DNA from: Mycobacterium spongiae
GTDB taxonomy: Bacteria > Actinomycetota > Actinomycetes > Mycobacteriales > Mycobacteriaceae
Assembly: GCF_018278905.1 (NCBI RefSeq)
Contig: NZ_CP046600.1
Span: forward strand, 3,410,001 to 3,474,000
DNA: 64,000 nt
Direction: 5' to 3'
Shown one piece after another: positions 48,130 through 57,315 of the stretch. The notes below the pieces were generated by a model. It was not told the DNA's origin. It saw only the letters and a list, made by a program, of their open reading frames with translations, and ran no database searches. Within the stretch, counting starts at the first letter, position 1; every line of letters begins with the position of its first letter. The position numbers were made by a program, and so were the translations under genes.

Positions 48130-49215
48130 ATGGGTCAGACAGTGCGCGGTGTGATTTCCCGACGAAAGCGCGAACCCGTTGAGCTGGTGGACATCGTCGT
48201 GCCAGACCCGGGCCGCGGTGAAGCCGTTGTCGACATCACCGCGTGCGGGGTATGCCATACCGACCTGACCTACCGCGAAGGCGGCATCAACGACGAATAC
48301 CCGTTCCTGCTCGGCCACGAGGCAGCCGGGCTGGTCGAAGCGGTGGGTCCTGGGGTCACTGCGGTCGAGCCGGGCGATTTTGTGATCCTGAACTGGCGCG
48401 CCGTGTGCGGACAGTGCCGGGCCTGCAAGCGTGGCCGCCCCCGCTACTGCTTTGACACGTTCAACGCTGAGCAGAAGATGACGCTCACCGACGGCACCGA
48501 ACTCACCCCGGCATTAGGTATCGGGGCGTTTGCCGACAAGACGCTGGTGCACGCTGGCCAATGCACCAAGGTCGATCCCGCGGCCGATCCCGCGGTCGCA
48601 GGGCTGCTGGGGTGTGGGGTGATGGCCGGTCTAGGGGCAGCCGTCAATACCGGTGGCGTGACCAGGGATGACACGGTGGCGGTGATCGGCTGTGGCGGCG
48701 TAGGCGATGCCGCCATCGCCGGGGCTGCGCTGGTCGGAGCCAGAAAGATCATCGCGGTCGACACCGACAACACGAAGTTGGAGTGGGCACGCAAGTTCGG
48801 TGCCACGCACACCGTCAACGCCCGCGAATTCGATGTCGTGAAAACCATCGCAGACCTCACCGGCGGGTTCGGCGCCGACGTGGTGATCGATGCCGTTGGC
48901 CGGCCCGAAACCTACGAGCAGGCGTTCTATGCCCGCGACCTTGCCGGAACCGTAGTGCTCGTTGGTGTGCCGACTCCCGAGATGCGCCTCGACATGCCGC
49001 TTGTGGACTTCTTCTCGCACGGCGGTGCACTGAAGTCGTCGTGGTACGGCGACTGCCTGCCCGAACGCGACTTCCCCACCCTGATCGACCTGTACCTGCA
49101 GGGCCGACTTCCCCTGGACAAGTTCGTTTCCGAACGCATCGGCCTGGGCAGTGTCGAGGAAGCTTTCGACAAGATGCACAGCGGCGAGGTGCTGCGCTCG
49201 GTGGTGGTGATGTAG
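48130..49215 (+). CDS. mscR: S-nitrosomycothiol reductase / mycothiol-dependent formaldehyde dehydrogenase MscR
   Basis: The 361-residue zinc alcohol dehydrogenase has the catalytic zinc site CGVCHTDLT and LGHEAAG, the structural zinc loop [15 protein letters not shown], and the NAD-binding [16 protein letters not shown] followed by an acidic IIAVDTDN. Length equals Rv2259. It oxidises the mycothiol-formaldehyde adduct and reduces S-nitrosomycothiol, protecting against formaldehyde and nitrosative stress. The next gene starts on its stop codon. Confidence 0.95.
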   Translation: MGQTVRGVISRRKREPVELVDIVVPDPGRGEAVVDITACGVCHTDLTYREGGINDEYPFLLGHEAAGLVEAVGPGVTAVEPGDFVILNWRAVCGQCRACKRGRPRYCFDTFNAEQKMTLTDGTELTPALGIGAFADKTLVHAGQCTKVDPAADPAVAGLLGCGVMAGLGAAVNTGGVTRDDTVAVIGCGGVGDAAIAGAALVGARKIIAVDTDNTKLEWARKFGATHTVNAREFDVVKTIADLTGGFGADVVIDAVGRPETYEQAFYARDLAGTVVLVGVPTPEMRLDMPLVDFFSHGGALKSSWYGDCLPERDFPTLIDLYLQGRLPLDKFVSERIGLGSVEEAFDKMHSGEVLRSVVVM

Positions 49216-49862
49216 TGGCCGAGACCGATCGCCACATCCAGCACGTGGTTACTCACGGAACTTTCGAACTCGATGGCGGCAGTTGGGAAGTCGACAACAA
49301 CATCTGGCTGGTGGGCGACGACTCCGATGTCGTCGTTTTCGATGCCGCCCACGACGCGACGCCAATCATCGAGGCCGTCGATGGCCGCAATGTGGTTGCG
49401 GTGGTGTGTACGCATGGCCACAACGATCACGTGACAGTGGCGCCCGAGCTTGGCCACGCCCTCGATGCGCCGGTGCTGCTGCACCGCGGTGACGCTGTTC
49501 TATGGCGAATGACGCACCCGGACAAAGATTTTCGAGCCGTTGCCGACGGGGACACCGTGCGCGTAGCCGGAACGGAGTTGCGTGCGCTGCACACCCCGGG
49601 GCACTCACCGGGATCGGTGTGCTGGTATGCCCGCGAGATCGGCCCAGGACCAGGTGTCGTGTTCAGCGGCGACACACTGTTCTCCGGCGGGCCGGGCGCG
49701 ACCGGTCGCTCATTCTCCGATTTCCCGACCATTCTGCAGTCCATATCCGAACGCCTCGGTACGTTGCCCGCTGACACCGTGGTGCACACCGGCCACGGCG
49801 ACAGCACCACCGTCGGCGACGAGATCGTCAACTTCGAACAATGGGTCGCCCGCGGCCACTGA
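49215..49862 (+). CDS. MBL-fold metallo-hydrolase (glyoxalase II-like)
   Basis: The 215-residue protein has the zinc-binding motif CTHGHNDHV, a second ligand in HTPGHSPGSV and a third in FSGDTLFSG, then HTGHGDST. It shares one base with the stop of mscR (TAGTG), so the two are co-translated. A hydrolase of the mycothiol conjugate (such as S-formyl-mycothiol) produced by MscR would fit, as glyoxalase-II-like enzymes do for glutathione, but this is inference. Equivalent to Rv2260. Confidence 0.92.
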   Translation: MAETDRHIQHVVTHGTFELDGGSWEVDNNIWLVGDDSDVVVFDAAHDATPIIEAVDGRNVVAVVCTHGHNDHVTVAPELGHALDAPVLLHRGDAVLWRMTHPDKDFRAVADGDTVRVAGTELRALHTPGHSPGSVCWYAREIGPGPGVVFSGDTLFSGGPGATGRSFSDFPTILQSISERLGTLPADTVVHTGHGDSTTVGDEIVNFEQWVARGH

Positions 49863-49927
49863 GGCGCAGCGAGATTGCCCTCCGGGCCGCGACTGCCGTC
49901 CCAACCACAACCATGGCGGCAATGTCA

Positions 49928-50515
49928 CTAGCGTCGGTCGGCTCGTGGGGCAAGGTAGCGCTGCGCCGCCACTGTCCTGCGAGCCCGCGCCATCCACAGC
50001 ACCGACAATGCGACATCGATCAGACCGACGACAGACATCGCGACGAACACCCATACCAGATGCCCGGATGAGCTCCGGTAGCCGAACGCCAGTCGCGGAT
50101 TGATGAACCCGTCGACTTGCCCGTCAGTCGTGATCTCGTAGGTCGCGTCGGCGGGCACCTGAACCATCCATACTCGTACGTGCGCTTCGTTGTTGATCGT
50201 CGTTGTGCTGCCGGTGCTTTCCGTGACCACCGGCTGGGTCACCCCGTCGGGCGGATTGATCCAAATCCCGAGCGGCGGCACCGGCAGACCGACACCGTGA
50301 GTGCCGCCGATGACCGTGGTGTGCAGGCTGACAGCGACAGCACCAGCGGGCAGATCCAGGCTGGCCGTCCCGGGGACCGGCACCTCTCCGTAGGCCTTGT
50401 ATCTGTCCAGCACGAAGATGTTGAGTACCAAGGTGATGACGAAGCCGGTCAGCGACACGACCAACACCACGATGGCGACAGCCAGCGAGATCTTGGCGAG
50501 CCGTCTGCTACCCAT
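49928..50515 (-). CDS. Two-helix membrane protein of unknown function
   Basis: The 195-residue protein has transmembrane helices near residues 8-35 (LAVAIVVLVVSLTGFVITLV) and 150-172 (LVWVFVAMSVVGLIDVALSV), with about 110 extracytoplasmic residues between them that look like a beta-sandwich (WMVQVPADATYEITTDG). It overlaps the 3' end of the Lnt-like gene by eight bases and is probably translated with it. No known family is recognised; I do not recall a counterpart in H37Rv at this place. Confidence 0.8.
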   Translation of the reverse strand: MGSRRLAKISLAVAIVVLVVSLTGFVITLVLNIFVLDRYKAYGEVPVPGTASLDLPAGAVAVSLHTTVIGGTHGVGLPVPPLGIWINPPDGVTQPVVTESTGSTTTINNEAHVRVWMVQVPADATYEITTDGQVDGFINPRLAFGYRSSSGHLVWVFVAMSVVGLIDVALSVLWMARARRTVAAQRYLAPRADRR

Positions 50516-52022
50516 CCACGCAGTCTGTCACGCGGGCGGATCGGTGGCGCAAAAACATCGCGAAGGCGCCGCCAACGACGACAAACGCCGTGACTGGCAC
50601 CCAGTCACCCAACCGCTGGTACACCGTGGTGTTCGACTCCAGCGGCACGTCGACGACCGCGACTCCGGTGACGTCCGATGGACACCACGCTAGCCGCCGG
50701 CCCCGGGCATCGAACGCCGAGCTGACGCCGGACAACCCGACATGCACCGCCGGGCGACCCACCTCGACCGCCCGAACCGCCGGCTGGGCAGCCAGCTGCG
50801 GCTGCGCCCAACTATCCTGAAACGTCGAGGTAGAACTCTGGTACACCAGCAACTGGGCACCCAGCTGCGCGTCGCGGCGCGCCAGGTCGGGAAAGCTGGT
50901 CTCGTAGCTGATCAACGGTCCGATCTCCACAGGCCTCGCCGACAACACCACCGGCCCGGTCCCCCGCTGCCGGTCCTGCGCGGCGGCTTTGCTGTAGCGG
51001 GTGACCCAGCCGAAAAGCGGCCTCAGGGGCACGTATTCACCGAACGGCACCAACCGGATCTTCGCGTAGCCGCCCAGCGGGCCCTCCGCACCGACGAGCA
51101 CCGCCGACTTGTAGATTCCCCCGCTCGGTGCGAGCGCGTCGACGTTGACCAGCACGTCGGCGCCCACCAGCCGGGAAAGCTCCACGACGCGGTCCAGCAC
51201 CTCGGGGTGGGCGGTGAAGTCTTGTCCGACGCTGCTTTCTCCCCAGACCACCAGGTCTAGGCGCTCGCCCGCGACGGCTGCGGTCAACGCGACGCTCGCC
51301 GCCATTCGGGCTGTCGAGTCGGCGATGTTGCCCGGCTGCACCAACGCCACACGTACCGTCGAACCGCCCGTCGGTGATGGACCTATCAGATAGGCAACCG
51401 GGGCCACCCCCGCAAAGACAACCAGGGCACCCAGCGCGACCAGTCGGCCGACCGCCCGGTGGCACACGATCACCCCGGCTATCGCCGTATTAGCCGCCGC
51501 CAACAGAAAGCTCGTCAGCCACACTCCGCCTACCGAAGCCGACGCCAGCATGACCGGCTGGTTCCATTGCGACGCACCCAGCAACGCCCACGGGCCCCCC
51601 AGCGACGGCCAGGATCGCACTACTTCGGCCGCGACCCACGCGCTGGGGACCACAATGAGGGCAGCGGCCGTGCGGCCGGGGGTTGCCGGCGCCGACAACA
51701 GCCGCTGCGCCCACCACCCCCACGGCAGCCACAACGCGCCCATCCCGATCGCGAACGCCACCAGCAGCGGACCAATGCTGGTCACCAGCCAACATTGCGT
51801 CATCAGCACAAACCCGCACATTCCCCACCACGCCCGTACGGCTCCCTCCCGGGAGGTCGACGCGGCCCGCACGACCAAGAGCAGGGGAACCACGCCGAAC
51901 CAAGCCAGCCACCACCAGGAAGGTGCCGGCAGCGCGAGCGCGGGTAGCGCGCCAAGGATCAACGCCGCCCCGTAGCCGGGCAGACGCTGTCGGCAGGCTC
52001 GCCAGCGGTGGACCATGCCCAT
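50508..52022 (-). CDS. Apolipoprotein N-acyltransferase (Lnt) homologue, catalytic Cys replaced by Ser
   Basis: The 504-residue protein has six or so N-terminal membrane helices and a C-terminal carbon-nitrogen hydrolase domain, the full Lnt build. Of the Glu-Lys-Cys triad, Glu262 is in [12 protein letters not shown] and Lys321 in [16 protein letters not shown], but the expected Cys-Tyr-Glu reads Ser-Tyr-Glu at residue 372 ([14 protein letters not shown]). Acyl transfer by the usual mechanism would therefore be impaired. The same locus in H37Rv is, as I recall, split into Rv2262c and Rv2261c; here it is one frame. Starts at ATG 52022 or 52016; longer frames would overlap the divergent SDR gene. 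Confidence 0.85.
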   Translation of the reverse strand: MGMVHRWRACRQRLPGYGAALILGALPALALPAPSWWWLAWFGVVPLLLVVRAASTSREGAVRAWWGMCGFVLMTQCWLVTSIGPLLVAFAIGMGALWLPWGWWAQRLLSAPATPGRTAAALIVVPSAWVAAEVVRSWPSLGGPWALLGASQWNQPVMLASASVGGVWLTSFLLAAANTAIAGVIVCHRAVGRLVALGALVVFAGVAPVAYLIGPSPTGGSTVRVALVQPGNIADSTARMAASVALTAAVAGERLDLVVWGESSVGQDFTAHPEVLDRVVELSRLVGADVLVNVDALAPSGGIYKSAVLVGAEGPLGGYAKIRLVPFGEYVPLRPLFGWVTRYSKAAAQDRQRGTGPVVLSARPVEIGPLISYETSFPDLARRDAQLGAQLLVYQSSTSTFQDSWAQPQLAAQPAVRAVEVGRPAVHVGLSGVSSAFDARGRRLAWCPSDVTGVAVVDVPLESNTTVYQRLGDWVPVTAFVVVGGAFAMFLRHRSARVTDCVDG

Positions 52023-52107
52023 CAGAATGCCGCCCGGATTCCGCAACTGCGAACGGAAGAGCAGACTAGGAGCGACGACCCAGGGCACGTCGGAAGGAGT
52101 GCGACCC

Positions 52108-53061
52108 ATGGCCGACGATCTCGTCGCGACGGTGCCCGATTTGTCGGGCAAGCTGGCGATCATCACCGGAGCCAACAGCGGTCTGGGGTTCGGGCTGGCT
52201 CGGCGGCTGTCGTCGGCCGGTGCTGACGTTGTCATGGCGATCCGCAACCGCGCCAAGGGTGAGACGGCGATCGAGAAGATCCGCGCGACCGTGCCCGATG
52301 CCAAGCTAACGATCAAGGCCCTCGATCTATCCTCGCTGGCGTCCGTCGCCGCCCTGGCCGAACAACTCAATGCCGACGGGCGCCCGATCGACATCCTGGT
52401 CAACAACGCCGGTGTGATGACCCCGCCGCAACGCGACACAACCACCGACGGTTTCGAATTGCAGTTCGGTAGCAACCATCTGGGGCACTTCGCACTGACC
52501 GCACGGCTGTTGCCGCTCTTGCGCGCCGCCGAGCGTGCCCGGGTCGTGTCGCTGAGCAGCCTGGCAGCCCGACGCGGGCGCATACACTTCGACGACCTGC
52601 AGTTCGAGAAATCCTATGCCCCGATGACGGCGTACGGTCAGTCAAAGCTGGCCGTGTTGATGTTTGCACGCGAGCTAGACCGGCGCAGCCGGGCGCGCGA
52701 CTGGGGCATCGTGTCCATCGCTGCGCATCCGGGCCTCACCAAAACCAATCTGCAGATCAGCGGGCCGTCGCACGGCCGCCAAAGGCCGGCGCTGATGGAA
52801 CGTCTCTACAAGGCCTCGTGGCGGTTCACTCCGTTCCTGTGGCAAGAGATCGAAGACGGGATCTTGCCGGCGCTCTACGCGGCCGCCACACCGCATGCCC
52901 GCAGCGGTGCGTTCTACGGACCGCGCGGCTTCTACGAGGCCATCGGCGGAGGCGTCGCCGACGCCACAGTGCCCGCCCGCGCCCGCAACGACGACGACAA
53001 CCAACGTCTGTGGGAGGCTTCTGAGCGGCTTACCGGCGTCAGCTACCCGGAGCGTGACTGA
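52108..53061 (+). CDS. Short-chain dehydrogenase/reductase
   Basis: The 317-residue SDR has the NADP-binding motif [16 protein letters not shown], the NNAG motif in [12 protein letters not shown], the catalytic serine in [12 protein letters not shown] and the YxxxK pair in [11 protein letters not shown]. The pattern resembles retinol-dehydrogenase-like SDRs that act on lipophilic alcohols. Length equals Rv2263. ATG 52108 follows GGAAGGAG. A 19-bp duplication spans its stop codon. Confidence 0.92.
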   Translation: MADDLVATVPDLSGKLAIITGANSGLGFGLARRLSSAGADVVMAIRNRAKGETAIEKIRATVPDAKLTIKALDLSSLASVAALAEQLNADGRPIDILVNNAGVMTPPQRDTTTDGFELQFGSNHLGHFALTARLLPLLRAAERARVVSLSSLAARRGRIHFDDLQFEKSYAPMTAYGQSKLAVLMFARELDRRSRARDWGIVSIAAHPGLTKTNLQISGPSHGRQRPALMERLYKASWRFTPFLWQEIEDGILPALYAAATPHARSGAFYGPRGFYEAIGGGVADATVPARARNDDDNQRLWEASERLTGVSYPERD

Positions 53062-53090
53062 CATGGAGAGACGTGACTGACATGGACAGA
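53053..53090 (+). repeat. 19-bp tandem duplication over a stop/start junction
   Basis: CGTGACTGACATGGAGAGA (53053-53071) is followed directly by CGTGACTGACATGGACAGA (53072-53090). The first copy includes the last codons and stop of the SDR gene; the second offers extra GTG and ATG codons in front of the methyltransferase gene. Confidence 0.85.
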
Positions 53091-53099
53091 AGGGTGCGC

Positions 53100-54182
53100 A
53101 TGCCCGAGTCAAGCGTCGTGGTCCGGCCGGAACCGATGGAAAGCGCCACCTATACCCAGTCGTCACGATTGCAGGCCGCCGGTCTGGAGCCGGCCATCGC
53201 TCTGTTGGAGCGGGCCGCGGCCGAAGTGCCTCTGCCGGCCCCACCGCAACCGATCGCCATTGCTGACTATGGCGCGGCCACCGGGCACAATTCGCTGAAA
53301 CCGATCTCGGCCGCGATCGACGTGCTGCGAGGGCGAACTCGCCACGATCACGCAATCCTGGTCGCACACACCGATGTACCGGACAACGATTTCACAGCAC
53401 TGTTTCAGACCCTGGGCGAGGACCCGGACAGCTACGTGCACAGGGACACCGCGAGTTTCGCTTCGGCCATCGGCCGGTCTTTCTATCTCCAGCTGCTGCC
53501 ATCGAAGACCATCAACCTCGGGTGGACGTCGTGGGCGGTCCAGTGGCTCAGCCGGGCTCCCGTCGAGATTCACGACCACGTTCAAGTCGCCTATAGCGAT
53601 GACGCCAAGGCCCGCGCGGCCTACGCCCAACAGGCCGCCGCCGACTGGCAGGACTTTCTCGCGTTTCGTGGGCGCGAGCTGTGCCCCGGTGGGCGGCTGG
53701 TGGTGCTGACGATGGCCATCGGCGACGATGGCGAATTCGGTTATCGCCCATTGAACGACGCGTTGATGGCCGGGCTGGGAACGCTGGTGCGCGAGGGCCT
53801 CGTGCATCGAGATGAGTTGCTTCGCATGGCGATTCCCGCCGTCGCCCGCAGCGAGAAGGATTTCCGCGCACCGTTTGCGCCCCGGGGGCAGTTCGAAGGC
53901 CTGACCATCGATCATCTTGACGTGTTCAACGCCGAGGACAGGTTCTGGCACCGATACCAGTCAGACGGCGATGCCGACGCTTTCGGTGCGCAATGGGCGG
54001 CATTCGCACGTGCCGCCCTCTTCCCGACGCTAGCGGCGGCGCTGGACGGCGGGCCGGGCGACCCACGATCGGCCGAGTTCATTGAGCAACTCGAGGCTGC
54101 CATCGCCGAGCAGCTGTCCACTGCGCCCGAGCCGATGCAGATTCCGCTCGCGTCGCTCGTGGTGGCCAAGCAAGAATCGTGA
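53100..54182 (+). CDS. SABATH-type carboxyl methyltransferase
   Basis: The 360-residue protein shows the ordered motifs of the SABATH family (salicylic/jasmonic acid carboxyl methyltransferases): YTQSSRLQ near the N-terminus, motif I IADYGAATGHNSL, VAHTDVPDNDFTALFQTL, and SFYLQLLPSKTINLGWTSWA followed by VQWLSRAP. SABATH enzymes methylate small carboxylic acids with SAM and are best known from plants, with scattered bacterial members. ATG 53100 has AGAAGGG five bases upstream; GTG 53073 and ATG 53082 are alternatives. The neighbouring SDR suggests a shared small-molecule pathway. Confidence 0.83.
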   Translation: MPESSVVVRPEPMESATYTQSSRLQAAGLEPAIALLERAAAEVPLPAPPQPIAIADYGAATGHNSLKPISAAIDVLRGRTRHDHAILVAHTDVPDNDFTALFQTLGEDPDSYVHRDTASFASAIGRSFYLQLLPSKTINLGWTSWAVQWLSRAPVEIHDHVQVAYSDDAKARAAYAQQAAADWQDFLAFRGRELCPGGRLVVLTMAIGDDGEFGYRPLNDALMAGLGTLVREGLVHRDELLRMAIPAVARSEKDFRAPFAPRGQFEGLTIDHLDVFNAEDRFWHRYQSDGDADAFGAQWAAFARAALFPTLAAALDGGPGDPRSAEFIEQLEAAIAEQLSTAPEPMQIPLASLVVAKQES

Positions 54183-54200
54183 ACCGCGGCCCGCACGCGG

Positions 54201-55310
54201 TCAGCGAATCGTGCCCGCGCCGGGTATCAGCGGAAGATCCAGGGCGGTAACCCAACCGGGCGGCAACTCGTTGACCGGAGGGACAGCGTTGAGCGCCCGC
54301 ATCCCGGTAGCCAGGCACCCCGCCGTGGCGGGGTCGCGGCCCGAACCGTCAGTGAACCGGAACGCGGTCTCGGATGAGATGCTCGGGGTCCCCTCGACGT
54401 CGACTCGGTAGACGTCATCGTCGTGGCCGGATGGCCATTCGGGTGCGGCATCGTGGCCAATGCGATTGACATGTTCGAGTTGGATGCGTGTCTGGCCCTG
54501 GTAGACGCCGTTGATGGTGAATCGGACGGCGGCGACGCGGCCCGGCTCGATAACGCCCTTGGCGGTGTGGCGCTCGGTGGGAGTCACCCACTTGTCCCAG
54601 GTGGTGGTGATCTCGTCGAGGGTGATGCCGGCCGCATGGGCGATCATCGGGACGGTGGCGCCCCACGCGAAGATCAGCACGTCGCGGTTCTCGAGGAGCG
54701 GGGTGAATTCGGGCTCGCGGCCGATCCCCATCTCTATTTCGTAGTCGCCTTCGTAGTTGGTGTAGTCCAGCAATTCCGACGCGCGCACTCGCCGCACCTC
54801 CGAACACAGGCCCATCAACGTCATGGGAAACAGGTCGTTGGCGAATCCCGGGTCGATGCCGGTGGTGAAGCACGACGACTCCCCTAGCTCGCAGGCCGAG
54901 GTGATGGGCTCGATCCACTGTGGCGGATTGAGCGACATCGTCGGCCAGACCCACGGCGTCATCGCCGTCGAGCACACGTCGATGCCTGCGCGCAAGAAGC
55001 GCGTCATCAGCTCGATGTTGTCCTGGGCGTGCTTGGCCGTCGGGCCATAATGCACCAAAGCATCCGGTGTGTCCGCGATGAGCGCCGCGACGTCGTCGGT
55101 AGCGACGATGCCCAGCGGTTCGGCCAACCCGCAGATATCGCCAACGTCGCGGCCGACCTTGTCGGGGTTACTGACGCCCACGCCCACCAACTCGAAGAGT
55201 GGATGTTTGACGATCTCGGGAATCACCATCCGGCCCACGAAGCCGGTGCCCCACACGATGACTTTCTTGGGGGCTGGGTTCGGGGGCTTCGCGCTATCCT
55301 GCGACATCAT
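54201..55310 (-). CDS. DapB-like NAD(P)-dependent oxidoreductase
   Basis: The 369-residue protein has a Rossmann motif VIVWGTGFVGRMVIPEIVKH and the sequence of the mycobacterial dihydrodipicolinate-reductase-like group (Rv0926c-type; some related enzymes are amine dehydrogenases), with GIDPGFANDLFPMTLMG and NYEGDYEIEMG. Its real substrate is unknown and it is not the lysine-pathway DapB. ATG 55310 follows TTTGGAGAAA. It converges on the SABATH gene with an 18-bp gap. Confidence 0.8.
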   Translation of the reverse strand: MMSQDSAKPPNPAPKKVIVWGTGFVGRMVIPEIVKHPLFELVGVGVSNPDKVGRDVGDICGLAEPLGIVATDDVAALIADTPDALVHYGPTAKHAQDNIELMTRFLRAGIDVCSTAMTPWVWPTMSLNPPQWIEPITSACELGESSCFTTGIDPGFANDLFPMTLMGLCSEVRRVRASELLDYTNYEGDYEIEMGIGREPEFTPLLENRDVLIFAWGATVPMIAHAAGITLDEITTTWDKWVTPTERHTAKGVIEPGRVAAVRFTINGVYQGQTRIQLEHVNRIGHDAAPEWPSGHDDDVYRVDVEGTPSISSETAFRFTDGSGRDPATAGCLATGMRALNAVPPVNELPPGWVTALDLPLIPGAGTIR

Positions 55311-55440
55311 TTTCTCCAAAGCCATCTCGCTCCGGGTACCGGCTTCACCCTATGTGCGGCCAGGGGCAGACATCCAGCACCTGACCAATGGTAGGCATTT
55401 TGTTCATCCGACTCCCCATTCCGAACTCCCAGGTGACACG

Positions 55441-55899
55441 ATGAACACCATGACCAATCCAGTGACAACCGAGCCAACCCCGATCAACCGCCTCCGCGGA
55501 CCCTCGGTCCTGGCAGCCATCGGCCTCGGGTTCGTGGCCAGCTGCGGTCTGGTTGTCGGTGGCCTGGCACACGCGGCGCCCGCACCGACGCAGGTTCGGT
55601 ACGAAGTTACTGGTAGCGGCGGCACAGCCGACTATCTGTCGTACCAGACCCGAAGTGGGCAGCGGCGAGAGGCGAACGTACCACTGCCCTGGTCGACGGA
55701 GTTCGATGGCTATTTGGGTCAGGTGCTCGTACTCAGCGCACAGGGCCCGGGCACGATCGCCTGCAGAATTCTCGTCAATGGCGACGAGGTGAAGTCGGCG
55801 AGTGCGGCGGGGCAGCCGGCGAGAACCGTCTGTTCGGTCACGGCTGCCGGGATTACGAAAACGCCGACAACCACGCCCGAGGCGCCGCCGACCGGGTGA
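55441..55899 (+). CDS. MmpS-like exported protein
   Basis: The 152-residue protein has one N-terminal hydrophobic helix (VLAAIGLGFVASCGLVVGGL) and an extracytoplasmic domain reading VRYEVTGSGGTADYLSY, NVPLPWSTEF and IACRILVNGDEV, with two cysteines, as in MmpS4/MmpS5. MmpS proteins usually sit beside an MmpL transporter; none is seen here, so it is a lone member. The proline/threonine-rich tail (TPTTTPEAPPTG) is unlike MmpS4/5. Confidence 0.8.
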   Translation: MNTMTNPVTTEPTPINRLRGPSVLAAIGLGFVASCGLVVGGLAHAAPAPTQVRYEVTGSGGTADYLSYQTRSGQRREANVPLPWSTEFDGYLGQVLVLSAQGPGTIACRILVNGDEVKSASAAGQPARTVCSVTAAGITKTPTTTPEAPPTG

Positions 55900-55960
55900 T
55901 CGACGACCCGCGCCGCAACCCGCCAGCCACGGGCGGTCAGCGGCTAGGCTCGCAGTTGTA

Positions 55961-55980
55961 CCCCTTCAAGGGTGAAGGGG
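55961..55980. promoter_or_regulatory. Perfect inverted repeat in the cyp124 leader
   Basis: CCCCTTCA and TGAAGGGG are perfect 8-bp arms around AGGG. The repeat ends four bases before GGGAGGA, the ribosome site of cyp124, so it could be a repressor site or an RNA hairpin affecting translation. Confidence 0.6.
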
Positions 55981-55995
55981 ATTGGGAGGATCACG

Positions 55996-57303
55996 ATGGA
56001 CCTCAAGACGAGCCCCAAACCGGCCGTTGCTACGCGAGTGAACGGGGCGGCACCGCCTGAGGTTCCGCTGGCCGATATCAAGCTCGGCTCACTGGATTTC
56101 TGGAAACTCGACGATGACATTCGCGACGGCGCGTTTGCCACGTTGCGACGTGAGGCGCCGGTTTCGTTCTGGCCAGCGATCGAGCTACCCGGATTCGACG
56201 GGGGCGAAGGACATTGGGCGCTGACCAAGCACCACGATGTCTTCTACGCCAGCCGTCATCCGGACATCTTCAGTTCCAGTCCCAACATCGTTATCAACGA
56301 CCAGACACCTGAGGTCGCCGAGTACTTCGGATCGATGATCGTGCTCGACGATCCGCGACACCAGCGGCTGCGCTCGATCGTCAGCCGGGCATTCACGCCG
56401 AAGGTGGTGGCCCGCATCGAGGCCTCGGTGCGGGATCGCGCCCACCGCCTGGTTGCGTCGATGATCGCCAATCATCCCGACGGGCAGGCCGACCTGGTCA
56501 CCGAGCTCGCCGGACCGCTGCCGTTGCAGATCATCTGCGACATGATGGGTATTCCCGAGGAAGACCATCAGCGGATTTTCCATTGGACCAATGTGATTCT
56601 GGGGTTCGGGGACCCCGACCTCGCCACCGACTTCGAGGAGTTCATGCAGGTATCGATGGACATCGGCGCCTACGCCGCGGCGCTGGCCGAGGACCGCCGG
56701 GTCAATCACCACGACGATCTGACCAGCAGCCTGGTGGAGGCCGAGGTCGACGGCGAGCGCCTGTCATCGAAGGAGATCGCCTCGTTCTTCATTCTGTTGG
56801 TGGTGGCCGGCAACGAGACTACGCGTAATGCGATCAGCCACGGTGTGCTGGCACTGTCCCGCTATCCCGACCAGCGTGAGCGGTGGTGGTCGGACTTCGA
56901 GGGCCTGGCGCCTACGGCGGTCGAGGAGGTCGTTCGGTGGGCCTCGCCGGTGGTCTACATGCGCCGCACCCTGACCCAGGACACCGAGCTGAGCGGCACC
57001 ACGATGGCCAAAGGCGACAAGGTCACTCTGTGGTACGCCTCGGCCAACCGGGACGAGTCAAAGTTCTTCGATCCGTGGACATTCGACGTGGCACGCAACC
57101 CCAATCCGCATGTCGGATTCGGTGGCGGTGGCGCTCATTTCTGCCTCGGAGCCAACCTGGCGCGTCGCGAGATCAGGGTCGCCTTCGACGAGCTACGCCG
57201 CGAAATGCCCGATATCGTGGCGACAGCGGAACCCGCACGACTGTTGTCGCAATTTATCCACGGCATCAAACACTTGCCGGTCGCCTGGACTCCCCGAGAC
57301 TGA
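55996..57303 (+). CDS. cyp124: Cytochrome P450 CYP124
   Basis: The 435-residue P450 has the I-helix LVVAGNETTRNAI, the ExxR motif in VEEVVRWASP, and the haem-cysteine loop FGGGGAHFCLGANLARRE. It is very similar to CYP124 (Rv2266), which omega-hydroxylates methyl-branched lipids and cholesterol side chains. ATG 55996 follows GGGAGGA. The inverted repeat at 55961-55980 lies just before that site. A small secreted-protein gene follows after 12 bp. Confidence 0.95.
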   Translation: MDLKTSPKPAVATRVNGAAPPEVPLADIKLGSLDFWKLDDDIRDGAFATLRREAPVSFWPAIELPGFDGGEGHWALTKHHDVFYASRHPDIFSSSPNIVINDQTPEVAEYFGSMIVLDDPRHQRLRSIVSRAFTPKVVARIEASVRDRAHRLVASMIANHPDGQADLVTELAGPLPLQIICDMMGIPEEDHQRIFHWTNVILGFGDPDLATDFEEFMQVSMDIGAYAAALAEDRRVNHHDDLTSSLVEAEVDGERLSSKEIASFFILLVVAGNETTRNAISHGVLALSRYPDQRERWWSDFEGLAPTAVEEVVRWASPVVYMRRTLTQDTELSGTTMAKGDKVTLWYASANRDESKFFDPWTFDVARNPNPHVGFGGGGAHFCLGANLARREIRVAFDELRREMPDIVATAEPARLLSQFIHGIKHLPVAWTPRD

Positions 57304-57315
57304 CCGCCGGGCTCC

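Noticed and set aside
52023..52583. N-terminal extension of the Lnt-like frame
   Set aside because: It would overlap the divergent SDR gene, encodes low-complexity Arg/Ser sequence and comes before the first membrane helix of a normal Lnt.
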